Part shown: in pieces, positions 47,101-59,700 of the stretch | How positions within the stretch are numbered: the stretch's first letter is position 1 | Layout: each line of letters begins with the position of its first letter | NCBI GenBank assembly: GCA_037954235.1 | Contig: JBBMOA010000007.1 | Coordinates: forward strand, 24,691,457 to 24,755,456 | Direction: 5' to 3' | DNA: 64,000 bases | Source of the DNA: Aulostomus chinensis | Taxonomy: Eukaryota; Chordata; Actinopteri; Syngnathiformes; Aulostomidae | Translations under genes and position numbers: made by a program | The notes under the pieces: generated by a model | Databases searched by the model: none | Seen by the model: the letters and a program-made list of their open reading frames with translations, nothing else | What the model was told of the DNA's origin: nothing

Positions 47101-50100
47101 CTGGTTCAGCTTCGGGCCACTACACTTACTGTAGTTGTGTTCACAGTTTCCCTGCGTAATAAAATAGTTTAGATAATCTATTGGCCTTTTTGCAACCTCT
47201 CCTCCCAGTCTTTTTACTTGTGTACATTTTTATAATGTGGTTGCCAATGAGTTGGTGAGTGCAGTATTATCCCAACTAATTGAAATGCCACAACTAAGAA
47301 AATAAGAACAGAGTTGTAATAAACTGAAATGACCTCACCTGAAAAGAGGAAGGAGTCTTTCTGTGTGTGTGTTGTTATATGTAGCGCGGGGGCAATGCTA
47401 CACGAGGCCACATTTGACGCCGACAGAGTTGTGTTCTGAGAGAAAATGAAGAAGTGGTGAAGGCCAGAGTTTGTGTGAGGTGAACCAAAGCGTTTGCACT
47501 TTGCTCTGCTTCATTTCATTCCCAGCAAAAGTCTTTCTCCCTCTTCACCTCGTCTTTTCTTGACACACATACATACACAATGTAATGACCAGAAGTGTGT
47601 GGAGCTGCTGAGCTGTTCCACATGTGTAGGGTGCGTCAGATCAAATTAGGCCTTACTGACAAAGGGTCTTTTACACACAGGTGGATGATATGTGTGTGTG
47701 TGCATGTGTGTGTGTATTAATCAGTCAGCCTGCCACTCAGACAGCAAAAACTTCAGCCTTACCATGTGTGATTTGTTTGGGCGGGCGGATTGTGACTCGA
47801 CAGCTTGTTCCTTCTGCTGCACTAGAGGAGTGCAAGAGTGTGTGTGGATGTCTGCAGTTCCTTAGAATGTCTCCCCAGGACCATCCTGGACCCTTGACAC
47901 CACCGCACTTTTGTGAAACAGAACCCGAGGGTTTGCAGTTTTTGACATTACCCTGTCATTTGACAAAACACAACCAAGGTGACAGCAGCATGTCAACTTG
48001 CTGGATTTGTGGGGAATAAAAGCACAGTTTTAAAATGTTTGTGATTGTGTTTACCACTTACCTCTGCACATAAGCCCTTCACAGCATACATGCATAGACA
48101 CACACACACACACATGCAGCAACCTCCCGCGTGCAGGGGTAACCATAATGCAGCTGCACCAGTGCAGGCTAAGTTATTACGTTTAATCCGTCTAATTGTT
48201 GAGTTTCATAGAATGGGTCCCAGTCTGCCTTGGAACTAATTCTGTCTGGGCATTCTATTTAATTCGCCACACTGGGCCCTAAGCTCTTCTAAAGGCAGGC
48301 TGCACCCTCCACCCCACCCTTTAAGAATATAAACCCCTTATCTTCTTCTCACCCCCCTCTCCTGTATGGCAGAAGACTGGGTGACTTGTGCTGGAGAGTG
48401 ATTTCTCAACAGTCCATAAAACATTCTTCTGACATTTTGGACATCCACTCTAATGAGGCGGGATAATGGGAGCAGAGCTATCACGAGCAGCAAAAAGGCT
48501 CAGCAGCACCAGTCTTGCCAGCAGACACGTTTAAACAACAACAATATGGGAGATGCATGAAGACATGGGGCAAGGCATGAAATGAATGGAAATTGAGATG
48601 CACTTCTGGGGTGGCTAAGGAGAAGCGTATTAATAGCATCACGTGCACGGTCCAAAACGGAAAAATACCCGTATTATGACACAAAAAGCAAATGAACTGC
48701 ATATCTGACTGAATGAAAGTTTGTAGCCCAGCTGGAGTTGAATTGTTGCAGCTGCTCTGAAGAAAACACAAATGCTCAACTAAACGGTTACAGTCTCACT
48801 CACAAGCACTGCTGGTTTAACTGGTCAAATTGGTGGGGGTTTGATTGGTCGTATGGTTGCGTGGCTGAATGGTGATAATCCACACTCACAAATCCCATGT
48901 GTTTAGTCAAATTATTCCCGGCCTTAAGGCTCCCATTGTGGCTGCTGGCTGGTGTGCTGCTGTCTGAGCCCCCCACAGAGACAACAATGCCACCATTCAA
49001 GACCACTCGCTGCTACTGACGGGCAATTTCAGGTGTGAATCGGCTGTGTAGCCAGTGGCTTATATTAAATGACCTAAGAGGTGACCTCTAAAGGGTAAGA
49101 GAGGACTGAGAGAGGGAGGGGAGAAAGGGGTCGAAACAGAGTGTGCATTTGATAAAGAGAGAGCGGCTATGTGGAAGAATGGCTGCAGTGCAGTCTTGTC
49201 AAATTCTTGGTCTGATGACCTTAAGACTGGCAACAGTATTTGGCAAAGAGACATTGAGGCTATGTGAAAAAGGTAAAGAATAATCCCTTCTGCCTGATAT
49301 CTTGTCCTCATTTCCCTCCACTCTATTCTTGCTAAATCTCTCCTATGCCCTCCCTCCTTCCCTCAATAATGTGCTTTTAATCATATTTCCTTGGCTGACT
49401 TGCTTGCGTGGGTGAGTGCTGCGTCCAGGCCCTTTGATGGGAATCTGCGATGCGCCCTAAAGTCTTTTGAAGTGGCCGGCTGGGGAGCTCCTGGGGGGCT
49501 TGCTATGGGGCCGGCAGCTTTGATGTGCCAGGGTCTGGAGAGGCCGGCGGCACGCTGCCCTGCACCGATCTGTCAGTAGCACAGCTGCACTGCTCACTCG
49601 GGAGCTCCTGACTCCAACCCTGCCTGCTTGGATGGCTGGCTGACTGGATGACTTACTCACTTCAGTGACTGTATACCTGCAGAAATAAGTGCCAGCAGTT
49701 GCAGATGTTGGATTGGTTATGGAATAACATTGTTATTCAACTTCAAATATGTACTACCGCTGCACTGTATTTGCATTTATTTATATGCTATCTTCAGTGA
49801 ATATATGGGTTTGGTGCAGTTCTGCCTGAAGATTATTTTTTTCAGTACTTTCTCTGCTATTTCCTTTATTCTGTCAAGCAGCTTTCAGAAAGAAATACTT
49901 AGTGGATGGCTGTTGTCTGCTCAGAATCTATGTAAATGTGCCATTGGGAATTTTTCAGTTTGACTATTGCCAAATGGCATCTGTTTTCTCTGCAGCTGCA
50001 CGAAACCATTAAAAGAGACCATGTGTTATAACCTGTTAGGTTTCAGTCGAGCTCAACCTTGGCTCAACTCGCTACCTGGAGTAGAGAGCAGTTTCCAAGC

Positions 50101-52862
50101 CCGAGGCTACTGACACTTAGCTCACTGCACAGCTTTTCAGTCCTCTAGGGGGAGGATGCATTAATTGATTGTTTGAAACAGAACACAGATACTGCTTATT
50201 TGTATTACAATCCCGCATTTCTGTTGTTGATTCAATTTATTTCAATATCGTAATGCTCTATTTTTTTTTTAACGTATAATAAAGATACAAGGGCACAGCA
50301 CTGTAAGGATACTTACTCTTTAATCCTTCACACAACTAATACAACACTGCATTGTGATGGAAAATTGCAGAAAGTCACTTGAACATTTTTGCATGCAGAG
50401 TGTGCAAACAGAGTGATGGAAAAAAGTTTTATGGTGCAAATATTTTTTCAGGCTCAGCCAACATCTGTCAGTAGTGTTGTGAGTGAATGATGGCGTAGTG
50501 TCGTAGTGATGGAGACACTGATAATTATTGACATGTTGTCAAGAAAGAGGAAGTTCTTTGTAGGAGTAAACAGGGCAGGTTTTGCTTCCTTGCACAGCAG
50601 CTGATTTTGCAAGACCACATCACAAGATCATGTGTGAAACTATCTTGTTTAGGCTTCTTTAGGCTTTAGGCTAGTTTGTGTCTGAACCACCAGAGGTTCT
50701 GACAGATCAGGGTCCTTTGAGGAGAAATGGACATGGGTGTGAGAGGCAGTGGCTTGTTCAAAACAACAATGGTGGCTCCTGGAGAGGCTAGCATGGATGC
50801 TGCAAATAATGCCACTGAAGGGTTATATGATGCTTAGGTGCAAAGTAAATTCTTGTAGTACTGAATTTGGGGCTAAGATGGATAACCACACATGTTGTGT
50901 ATAGAGTGACCGTGGACTTTGTGCCAGTGATCCTGAGTTGGTGTACAAGGAACTTTGTAATGAAATAGTGTCCTTATGCTGGCCAAGAGGCTTGCTTTTT
51001 GTTGTTGTTGTTGTTTTTTTACATTAACTCTTACTATTTCTAGCTAATATTTTTTTCAGTTCAAAGTGCTGAGTTGTGTGTTTTTACTGTTTTTTTTCCA
51101 GTCACGATCGTCATGTCAACTGATTGTTGATATTTGCCGTATATACATACTGATTCTTCAATGTTGTATGATGTAAGTCTTCTCTATAGCATAGATCTGC
51201 ATTAATGAGTGAGTAAAAGCAGTACATTGACTTTAATTTACTTGAAAGAATTTTCTAACTGTATTGGCAAAGTCAGACTTGAACTAAATATGTAATACAT
51301 GTTAATCTCCATCAGTAAAGTTTCACTCACCGCATTCATTCCGATCCATCACCTCGCTCCCTTGTCAAGCACCTTCAAAGTGATAGCCTACTTGTTCAGC
51401 CTGCACGTACACACAGTGGCTATGCCCTTTTTCAGTGGCAGCCTGCCCCACACTTTCACTCTTGCACATTGTTACACCTGGCAGTTTTGCATTCTCGCAG
51501 TTGGCCAGTGCTTGTTGTAATGTCTCACCATTTGTTGAAGTACGGGCGGATCTTTTTATTTTAATTTTTCCCAGTCGGTCCAAAATTAAAACCTGCTGGT
51601 GAGTGTTCACATCCAGCATCATATTTAGCTACAATGTTTTAAAAACAGGCTCAGAAACTGCTGCAATGGACAGAAGGGTAAATAAATGACGAGGGCCGAG
51701 TGCGAGTAGTATTCTTGCACATGTCATTTATTCCTCAGGGATTAGCCCGACCGTAATGGAAACTGATGATGGCGAATGGCTGTCCTGCGGCAGTTTGTTT
51801 GTTGACATTGCTTCTGGATCCTTCCCCCCTCTGGAGGATGGATCATCCTTACTCAACCTCAGCTTTAGTGAAAATCAGTGAGATTTATAGCTCTTTTCAC
51901 CTGTGGTCTCAATCCACAAAAACCCCCACCACAGATAGACATGACACATGACTGATAATGTAGCTTGGATGTGTCAGTATATGCTATCTGTTTTTCCAAT
52001 GGAAACGTTCTAATGTTTCATTTTTGATTGAACTAATCACTTTAAAATGTATAGTTACTATTGCTACTTTCTGCTTTTCTCCAGAAGCCCCTGGATCAGA
52101 TAAGTCGTGAGGTAGAAAAAAGCTAAAAAAAATAAAATAAAAAAAACTCCTTATTGTAGCAAATCCACTAACTCTGGTCTGACATTGCTCTTGGGAAGGG
52201 TTCATCGGGGTCATTCTGGCACATTCTTAGCACATCCGAGGCTGAATGCAGCATATGAATTGTTGCTGCTAATATCTTGACTCCTGTAGTGCTGGTGCTC
52301 ATCAGATGCCCTCAGCATGACCTGAGTATGCAAACCCGCTAACTTCAACACATCTGCGGCTAGTTAAATGAAGGCTGTATTTTAGACCTATTATAGTCAA
52401 GGAGACAACACGGCCTGACTGCTAGTTTGACCACTCACCCCTATCTGACTTGCACATGTGGTCAGTCACCATGGCAACGTGCTGAAAAGACTGCTTCCTG
52501 AGACTTTGTTGTGTTTGGGGCTTGGCAGGGCATTGTAACCTAGATATTATTTTTAGTCTGTCAGCAAAGTCTTAGTGTGTGTTTGTTTTAGGATGTGAGC
52601 TGAGTGACTTGATGCGCACGCGTGAGCACACAATCCTGTGAGTACACAAAGTCACAGCACTACAGAAAAGACATCATAAACTTTGTAATAAACTTCTGCA
52701 GTAAAAGATCGTCGTATAGACCTTTTTGCATGTGTGAGGCTGCAGATCTCTGACAGCAAATCTCAGGTCACTGAAGTCATCAGCAGCCGTGATGGTATGT
52801 GCAAAGCTTTCTGTTTCTCTGTTGGTCAGCAGTGTCGTCCCACACCCATCTGTGGCCTTTTA

Positions 52863-52867
<5 letters not shown>

Positions 52868-52902
<35 letters not shown>

Positions 52903-52948
52903 CTCTCTCTCTCTCTCTCTCTCACTCTCTCTCTCTCTCTCTCTCTCC
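52868..52948. repeat. (CT)n microsatellite
   Basis: CT tract of about 80 bp with ATT and AC interruptions. Confidence 0.95.
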
Positions 52949-53082
52949 CCCTCCCTGCCCCTCCCCGGCAGGCAGTAATAAAGGTCTGACAGGCAGAGCG
53001 TGAAGGTCATGGTTATTAGATGGTAAAGTTGAGAGCCACAGCTGTGCTAGGCAGGCCTCCTCTCTGGCAAAAGTGATGAGTC

Positions 53083-53084
<2 letters not shown>

Positions 53085-53168
<84 letters not shown>
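53085..53168. repeat. (GT)n microsatellite
   Basis: Pure GT tract of about 84 bp, among the longest in the window. Confidence 0.97.
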
Positions 53169-53171
<3 letters not shown>

Positions 53172-53309
53172 TGTTGCAGGGGAGTAGTTTTTTTTCTCTT
53201 TTCCTATGGCCACCTGGTTTGGTGAAGGAAAGGCCCCAGGGTCTTTTGATGAAGTGGAGGTGTGAGTAAGAAGAATAGGTGGTGATTATGAACAAGCCTA
53301 CAAGTTGAC

Positions 53310-53313
<4 letters not shown>

Positions 53314-53370
<57 letters not shown>
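53314..53370. repeat. (GT)n microsatellite
   Basis: Pure GT tract of about 57 bp, directly followed by the GGGGACA-type repeat. Confidence 0.97.
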
Positions 53371-53373
<3 letters not shown>

Positions 53374-53375
53374 TC

Positions 53376-53590
53376 ACAGGTATTCCTTATGTTGTGGGGA
53401 CATAAATCTGTTTATGCAATCACACTATGGGGACTCACTGCCTTTTTCAGGTGGAAAAGGAAGCCATTTGCTGAGAGTGATTTAATTTTTTTAGGTGAAG
53501 TCTTGTTTCAAGGTTAGGGTGAGGTTTGGCAAAGTATTGGTTAGTTAGTGTAAATCTCCACAAAAACAAAAGTAAGTCAAGGTAATGTCC
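53376..53590 (+). repeat. GGGGACA-type interspersed fish repeat
   Basis: Contains TGTGGGGACATAAATCTG, CACTATGGGGACTCACTGCC, GGTTAGGGTGAGGTTTGGCA, AAGTATTGGTTAG and AAGTAAGTCAAGGTAATGTCC. This order is familiar from a dispersed teleost repeat that often sits beside GT microsatellites, as here. I cannot assign a family name. Confidence 0.6.
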
Positions 53591-56473
53591 TACAAAGAGA
53601 TGCAAGGCTCTCTCTCTCTCCCTCTCCCCCTGTCTGTGAGTGTGTATGAGTGTGTGTTAGCTCATCTAACAAGCCCAGAGGCGTTCACACCTGCTGCTCT
53701 ATTTGAGCTTCTGTGTCCAAGGTTGCAAGAGCTCAGCTGTGACACATGTAGACACACACAGTTCAATCCCTTTTTGATGAATGGTAGCTTTTTAAAATCC
53801 TCTGTGGCTCAAATAACTATAACTAAAACAAAATTGGAAAGTCGGGGAAAAGTCCAGTGAAAATCAAAGCTTGTTGAGGGTGGAAAAACCATGAGGTGGG
53901 GCATTTATTTGCAAGAGCCCATAGAAACCCACCTCCCACCCCCAACAAATACAAATATAAACACAAACACACACAAAACCTTAGAAACCTGTCTAGCTAT
54001 AAAGTGGTATAGGAGTGAATGTTAAAACCTGGAAATCTGTCGAACTCAGCTCCCTGCATCTCAAAGTCTGTGGAATTTTTTGAATGGATATTTTGGGTAT
54101 GTGTGGATACTTTAGCATCAGGCCCTCATGTGGAGTTCTCAAGGGTTTGTTTATGTTGTTATGGTGAAGATGAACTCATTCATCCACAGTGTAGTTTGTG
54201 TATAGCATAGCAACAGCTGCATTCATGCTCTGCAAATTAACACCGCTTTTATGATTTTTGAAGATGATCTTGCAGATAAACGACAAAACATGTATGGCTC
54301 ATAAACATTTGTTTGCTACAGAGCTGCTTCTCCCCTGTGATGAAAAAAATCCAATATAAAAATCCCACCTGCGGTACAATATTAGAATGTTTCCAAATAC
54401 GCAAATAGTTTTCATTTCACAAGTTTTAACTGCTGGACAAAAGAGTAAAAAGTCCATTTCAGTGTTTGTGTATGGACAGATTTGAGTTTCCACATCACAC
54501 TTGTGTATGCTGAACACTGTACCAGGATGTCCCAATCATGCTCATATGCTGACTTCCTCAGTGAGAATTCCCGCTTTCATCATTGAATGTGAAAACAGCT
54601 GTCTAGTGTCGAACTCTACACATTCATCATCCAACAATGTGAAGCTCAAACATTCAAACGTAGGAACAAGAAGAAAAACACATTTTTGCCTGGAGGGGAG
54701 TCTGCAGAGCAATATAAAACCTTCCTATTGAAAATGAATCAAAATAGCAGGTTATATCTCTGCCTTAAAAACCAAAGACCTGTTTTCCTGTGTTTGGAAA
54801 AGACTTTCTTGCTGATTTATCACAAAGTGAAATAATAGCTATAACTTGATACCTATGTAAGTGGTTGTCACATGGGAGCATAAGCACAGAGATTTAAAAA
54901 AAAGAAATGTTCAGTAATAAGTATAGATGGTTTGTCTTATACTCATTTCTTCAAAAATATTGTCTTTGGGTGATATCCAACTTTTTTCATAGCCATTTCC
55001 AGAATCTGACTCTTCCAAACCTCAAGTATTCCCAAGTGGGCTTAGCGCTGTTTTGGAAAAATAGTGGAGAGAGAGAGAGAAAGAGAGAGAGAGTGAGAGA
55101 GTGTGTCATAGTGATGCATTCAGCAGAGAGTGAATCAGCTTGCTTTTCTCTCGTCCGTTTACAAATCTCATCCTTAAAAAACCTGTCATCTCCCAAAGTG
55201 TTCTAGGATGAACTCCTCTCCAACCTCATTTGCATTGATATGAAATTTGGACAAAAATCCGATAAAGGGGGGACACCCCTGGGTGATTACAGGGTCACTA
55301 GCCAGCCATAAAGGAGAATCCCCCCTACAAGCCGCCTTGACAACAGCCAAGAAAAGAAGCACCGCATCAGGCGAAAACAAGACTCAGACTAGGGCTTATT
55401 GTGTCTGCTATCTGTCGCTACACAATGAGCTGTCTCGTTCTTTGGGACGAGTGTCAGAAGTTCAGCCTTTATCGCCACGACCCGCATTTGACCTCACGGG
55501 AGGGCAGAGATGCAGCTGAAGAGGCCCTGTCAACGCTCTGGAGACGCAAACACACCCCCGGGTGTTTCTATTAAGCTCTTCATTCAGGAGGAGCAGGGAA
55601 AACACAACTGACACACACTATCTTATAAAACAAACATACCCGTATGTACATACCCTTGAGTGTTCGAGAGGAGGTTACCATGAAATACATATTGTAAACA
55701 TGTCACAGAGCATTAAAGCTAACAACACAGTGATGTGTAGCATTATTGGCCCCTAACTGACAACAGGTTGGACTGGATGCTAGTGAGGCTCAGGGTCAGA
55801 TGGTCATCAGAGTGGGTAAACATCTGTTCAGATGCTCAGGGATTGAATAAACATCTGAATGGTATAATTTGTAACAAGTGCTGTATGTTAAGTCATTTTA
55901 ATCTTGACATAATACAAGGGTTTTCCTACTTTTAAAATGTATGTCCTTGTCACACAAAGTTCACTTCATTTTAGATATTACATCTTGATTCATATCATAA
56001 ATGAACTGTGGAACAAAGGCAAGTCTTTGTTAGGCTTGTACCTGCAACAAAGGCTGAGAAATAAACGTTTTAATTTACAAGTCGATCCAGTTTTTAAGAA
56101 ACCCTCTGGTTTTAGGAGGTTGAGTTACATTTCATTATTTGGGGGGAAACAAATTTCTTTTGCACAGCCATTTGATAACCTAATCTTTCTGTAAGGTTGG
56201 AATGCATCTCACAAGCAGTTTTGGTTCAATGGACTCCGTGAATTAAAATGAAAAGCAGTGTAATTTCTCTGATTTCTCTTCCAGTATTGTACTCACCCAA
56301 CCAGCATCATAACAACGCAGCCTTCATCGTCTGTTTTTCCAGTACGAATTCCCCAGATCTCAACTTAACACTACACTACTGTTATTTCCTGTTTCTTCCT
56401 ATAGTGTTTTCACTTCCATTGGCAAAAAAAAAAAGGAAAAATATCCCGCCCTCTTAGCTGTGCAGTGTTACTG

Positions 56474-56580
56474 TCATTCTGGGGACATGATTTATTCATT
56501 TATATACGTTTAACTTTAACCATCACAATGGAATTCTTAATCCTAACCCTAAAACCAAATCTTAAGCCTCAATCATCTAT
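56474..56580. repeat. Second GGGGACA-type repeat fragment
   Basis: TTCTGGGGACATGATTTA, TTAACTTTAACCATCACAA, ATCCTAACCCTAAAACCAAA and TCTTAAGCCTCAA match the same kind of dispersed repeat in another orientation. A CA array follows 76 bp later. Confidence 0.5.
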
Positions 56581-56655
56581 TTAAACTTCAAGTATTTCAG
56601 TCCCATAACACACATTGGACACCACATGTGTAGTGATGTTCAGACTGCATAGACA

Positions 56656-56677
56656 CTCACACACACATACACACACA

Positions 56678-56744
<67 letters not shown>
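56656..56744. repeat. (CA)n microsatellite with (CGCA)n core
   Basis: CA tract with an internal run of five CGCA-type units, then about 48 bp of pure CA. Confidence 0.95.
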
Positions 56745-56747
<3 letters not shown>

Positions 56748-59700
56748 TCACAGGGGAAACACTCTTGTTTGATTTCCACTGGTTATGGAACACATTAAAC
56801 ACCATTTCTCTGGGGCCTGGAGTGCACCAACACTCATACTGTAAAAACATTCCACATCCATCTGAGGGTGGGGCAGACCTGCCGTCAGTCACATGGTGGA
56901 AAACATTTACAGTCACATCATTTATGCACACAACAGGAGCTTATAGACACATAAGTCAGTTTCACTCTCGCCCACACACACACACACAAAAAAATGGGCC
57001 CCTTTTATATCAAGAGGTGTTCTGGTGGCTCGGTGTATAAACTAGACATCCTTCCTTTGTGATCAGGTAGCTTAGTGCTCGCTGTATTGTTTGATTTTCA
57101 GTGAGCTTTGATCAGTTCCTGTTCGGAGCTCTGAGGTTCTTCAGAGATAGTGAACGCTAACCAGACATCAGCAGGTGGCTGTTTGCAGCTGTTTCAGTTT
57201 CTCTCTGTTTATGTATTAAAATCCCTTGTGACCTGCTGGGCCTCAGATTATACTGGCATTTGTTATTGTGCTGATTTTTGTATTTTTTTTTTTCCAACTG
57301 TAGCGCTACTTTCCTTGGGTTCTGTTCCTACAACCAGATATATTTGAGTCTCCCCCCTCTGTTTTACCTCATCTCATACTATTTCCAAGAATGAAAGCTG
57401 TGTGTTTGTATGTGGTGTCCGTGGTTTTTGGTATATGCGTGCACATCTTGTACTAAATCCTTCTGTTATCATACACATATAATCTCTGTTGTTTGATGTG
57501 TTTATGAATATGTGCATACAGAATGAAATGTGTGTCACCCAGCTGTTCGGATAAGCAGGGTACAGCACTTTTTGTAGGCTGGGTGCCGGTATAGGGTGGG
57601 TTGAACGCTAACCTAAAAACTGTTATCTGTCAGCATTTGTTAAATTCAGAGAAACTGCTTCATCTTCACCAGGATTCTTTTCAGAAACCAAATATTTGAA
57701 ACCCAAATATAGCCTGCTTTGTAATCCTAACTCTATCAACCATCTAGTTTATACTGAAATCTTAATCAATGCATGAATGTGAAAGTTTTAAGACGACTGA
57801 TGCAATCATACCTAATACACCTTCATTTAAAAATGTGCAACATTTTTATGCCTGGCGTGTACGCTACACTGTTGAACCCCCTAAACCAGAACATTCGGAA
57901 ATGTTGCTGATGCTGGTTTAGTTTGAAAGCCCTTGTTTTAGTTTGGACAGGCAGGAACTGCAACTTTTGGACAATTAGCAATATTTACTTCCTGATTGTA
58001 TCTTATCAGTCATGAGATTTCTTTTCCTGAATCATCACCCCCTTATCACATGATCCTTTTCCTGAAGATAACGGTTGTCAAACCTGCACCAGCTTTGACT
58101 TCTTGTGGTTAACAACAACATGACTGTGGTTGCAGCTGTTGTGGAGTTACAGTAAATTCTGCATTTTATCCAGTGTGTGCATGCAGACATCAGATAGACG
58201 GAGATTAATGTTGAAACAGTGTTCAAAGTGTTGTGTAGGTGAAATTACACAAGTTACACAAATTGGAAATACTTTTTAATGTCCATTTTCCCCTTTTGAG
58301 TGGATTTTCTTCATAACTTTTTATCTTTTGGTGCACTGAAAGTGTGGCTTCATACCTCCTGACTTGACAATAATATTGACTTCATTGCATTCACTGTTGA
58401 CACAACAGCATACACCCCTCCATCACACTCCAGCTCTTGTCTTTTAGTGTAAAGTCGGGAGAGGAAAACCAACACACAGTCCAAACTCTGCCAATCGACT
58501 CCCCTCCTCTCGTTTCAGCGTCGCTAGGCAGCGTTCTTTTTTTCTGCGCCCTCTTTCTCTTCCTCCTTTCGTTCATCTGAAAGGGGTCAGTGCCTCTGCA
58601 TGATGGAACCACAGGGCTAAAAGTCTTTGGGCCAGACACTGGAGGAGTCCACTACTAATTGCTCTTAGCGGATCCCCAGCCATTGTCCCCCACTGGGTTT
58701 CAATTTGAATTTGAATGGAGGTAGCTAGCTGGTGCTGAGAGTGTAAGGTACACAAATGACTGTCACTGGGAATGGATAGCAGTGCTACAGGGATTGTGAA
58801 CTTGTCCTCTACAGAAGCACTGTTGGCTTTTTGGCTCTGCATAACTTATGGTGTGTTTGCACTAGCATAATCGCCATATTGATGTACGGTTGGCTGAAGT
58901 AGTACTGGGATTGAATCAGAGGTGTTTTGGGATGGACATTTAGTCAAAAGGATTTCTGTTGGGCTATGGCAGCAAGGAGCGAGGTTGATCCATACCCTTC
59001 CGCATCACAACATACAAAAATCGTCATTAGACCATGACACAAAGAAGTATGACAAAAAGTAATGATCCAGTTTTCCTTGAGTCTTTAACCTTCGTAGTCA
59101 CAGGTGAAGTTCAAGTAGACACAGAAGTGTAAAGGCAGCATCCAAAAGGAAGATGCAAAGACAGTGGCTAAGTCTGTTCTGACAGACAGCTGAACAAATT
59201 GCCAGACCTCCCCCTGTCTGCAGTTCGCTTGTTCCTTCTCTATAGAGGCGAGGGTCCTGGTCTGTGTCCCCCTCTTTTCCTGCCCCACTAATAGTTAATT
59301 GAGCCCCTGCCAGGCCTCGCCCCTTTATTGCCTCCATTTGTCAAAGCTTGTAGGCCTGAATGATGCCAGAGACCTTATACAAATGAAGAGTCTCCTTGCC
59401 TCTCCATCCCTTATCTCTCTCTCTACATCCAAAAGAGTAAACAGATTTGGCCCAGGGCAGCTCAGGACAAACAGTGGCTCAACAAAGATTGGGAGATGTG
59501 GGCAGGTGGCTGAAGTTTTCCCTGACATCTCCAAGGTCAGGGGCTCTAAAGCTCACGTTGGCAGATGCGATGAGCTTTACATCTTATGTCCTCCCCTGCT
59601 CAAAAAGACACATTGAAAACCCAGTTTTGTTTTTTTTTAAATCACGTTTTTGTTGTGAATTACCTCAGATATGGGGACAGGTGTACAGTGGGAGATATTG

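Noticed and set aside
49996..50071. CTCTGCAG followed by CTGCACGAAACCATTAAAAG, which faintly resembles the start of the helix B exon (Leu-x-Glu...Thr-Ile-Lys).
   Set aside because: In the frame giving the resemblance a stop codon follows within 12 codons, and in the phase required by exon 11 the translation has no KCNQ similarity.
53505..53530. TTAGGG-like motifs read as interstitial telomeric sequence (also CCCTAA-like at 56540-56552).
   Set aside because: Only one or two isolated units occur within a recognisable dispersed repeat, not a tandem telomeric array.
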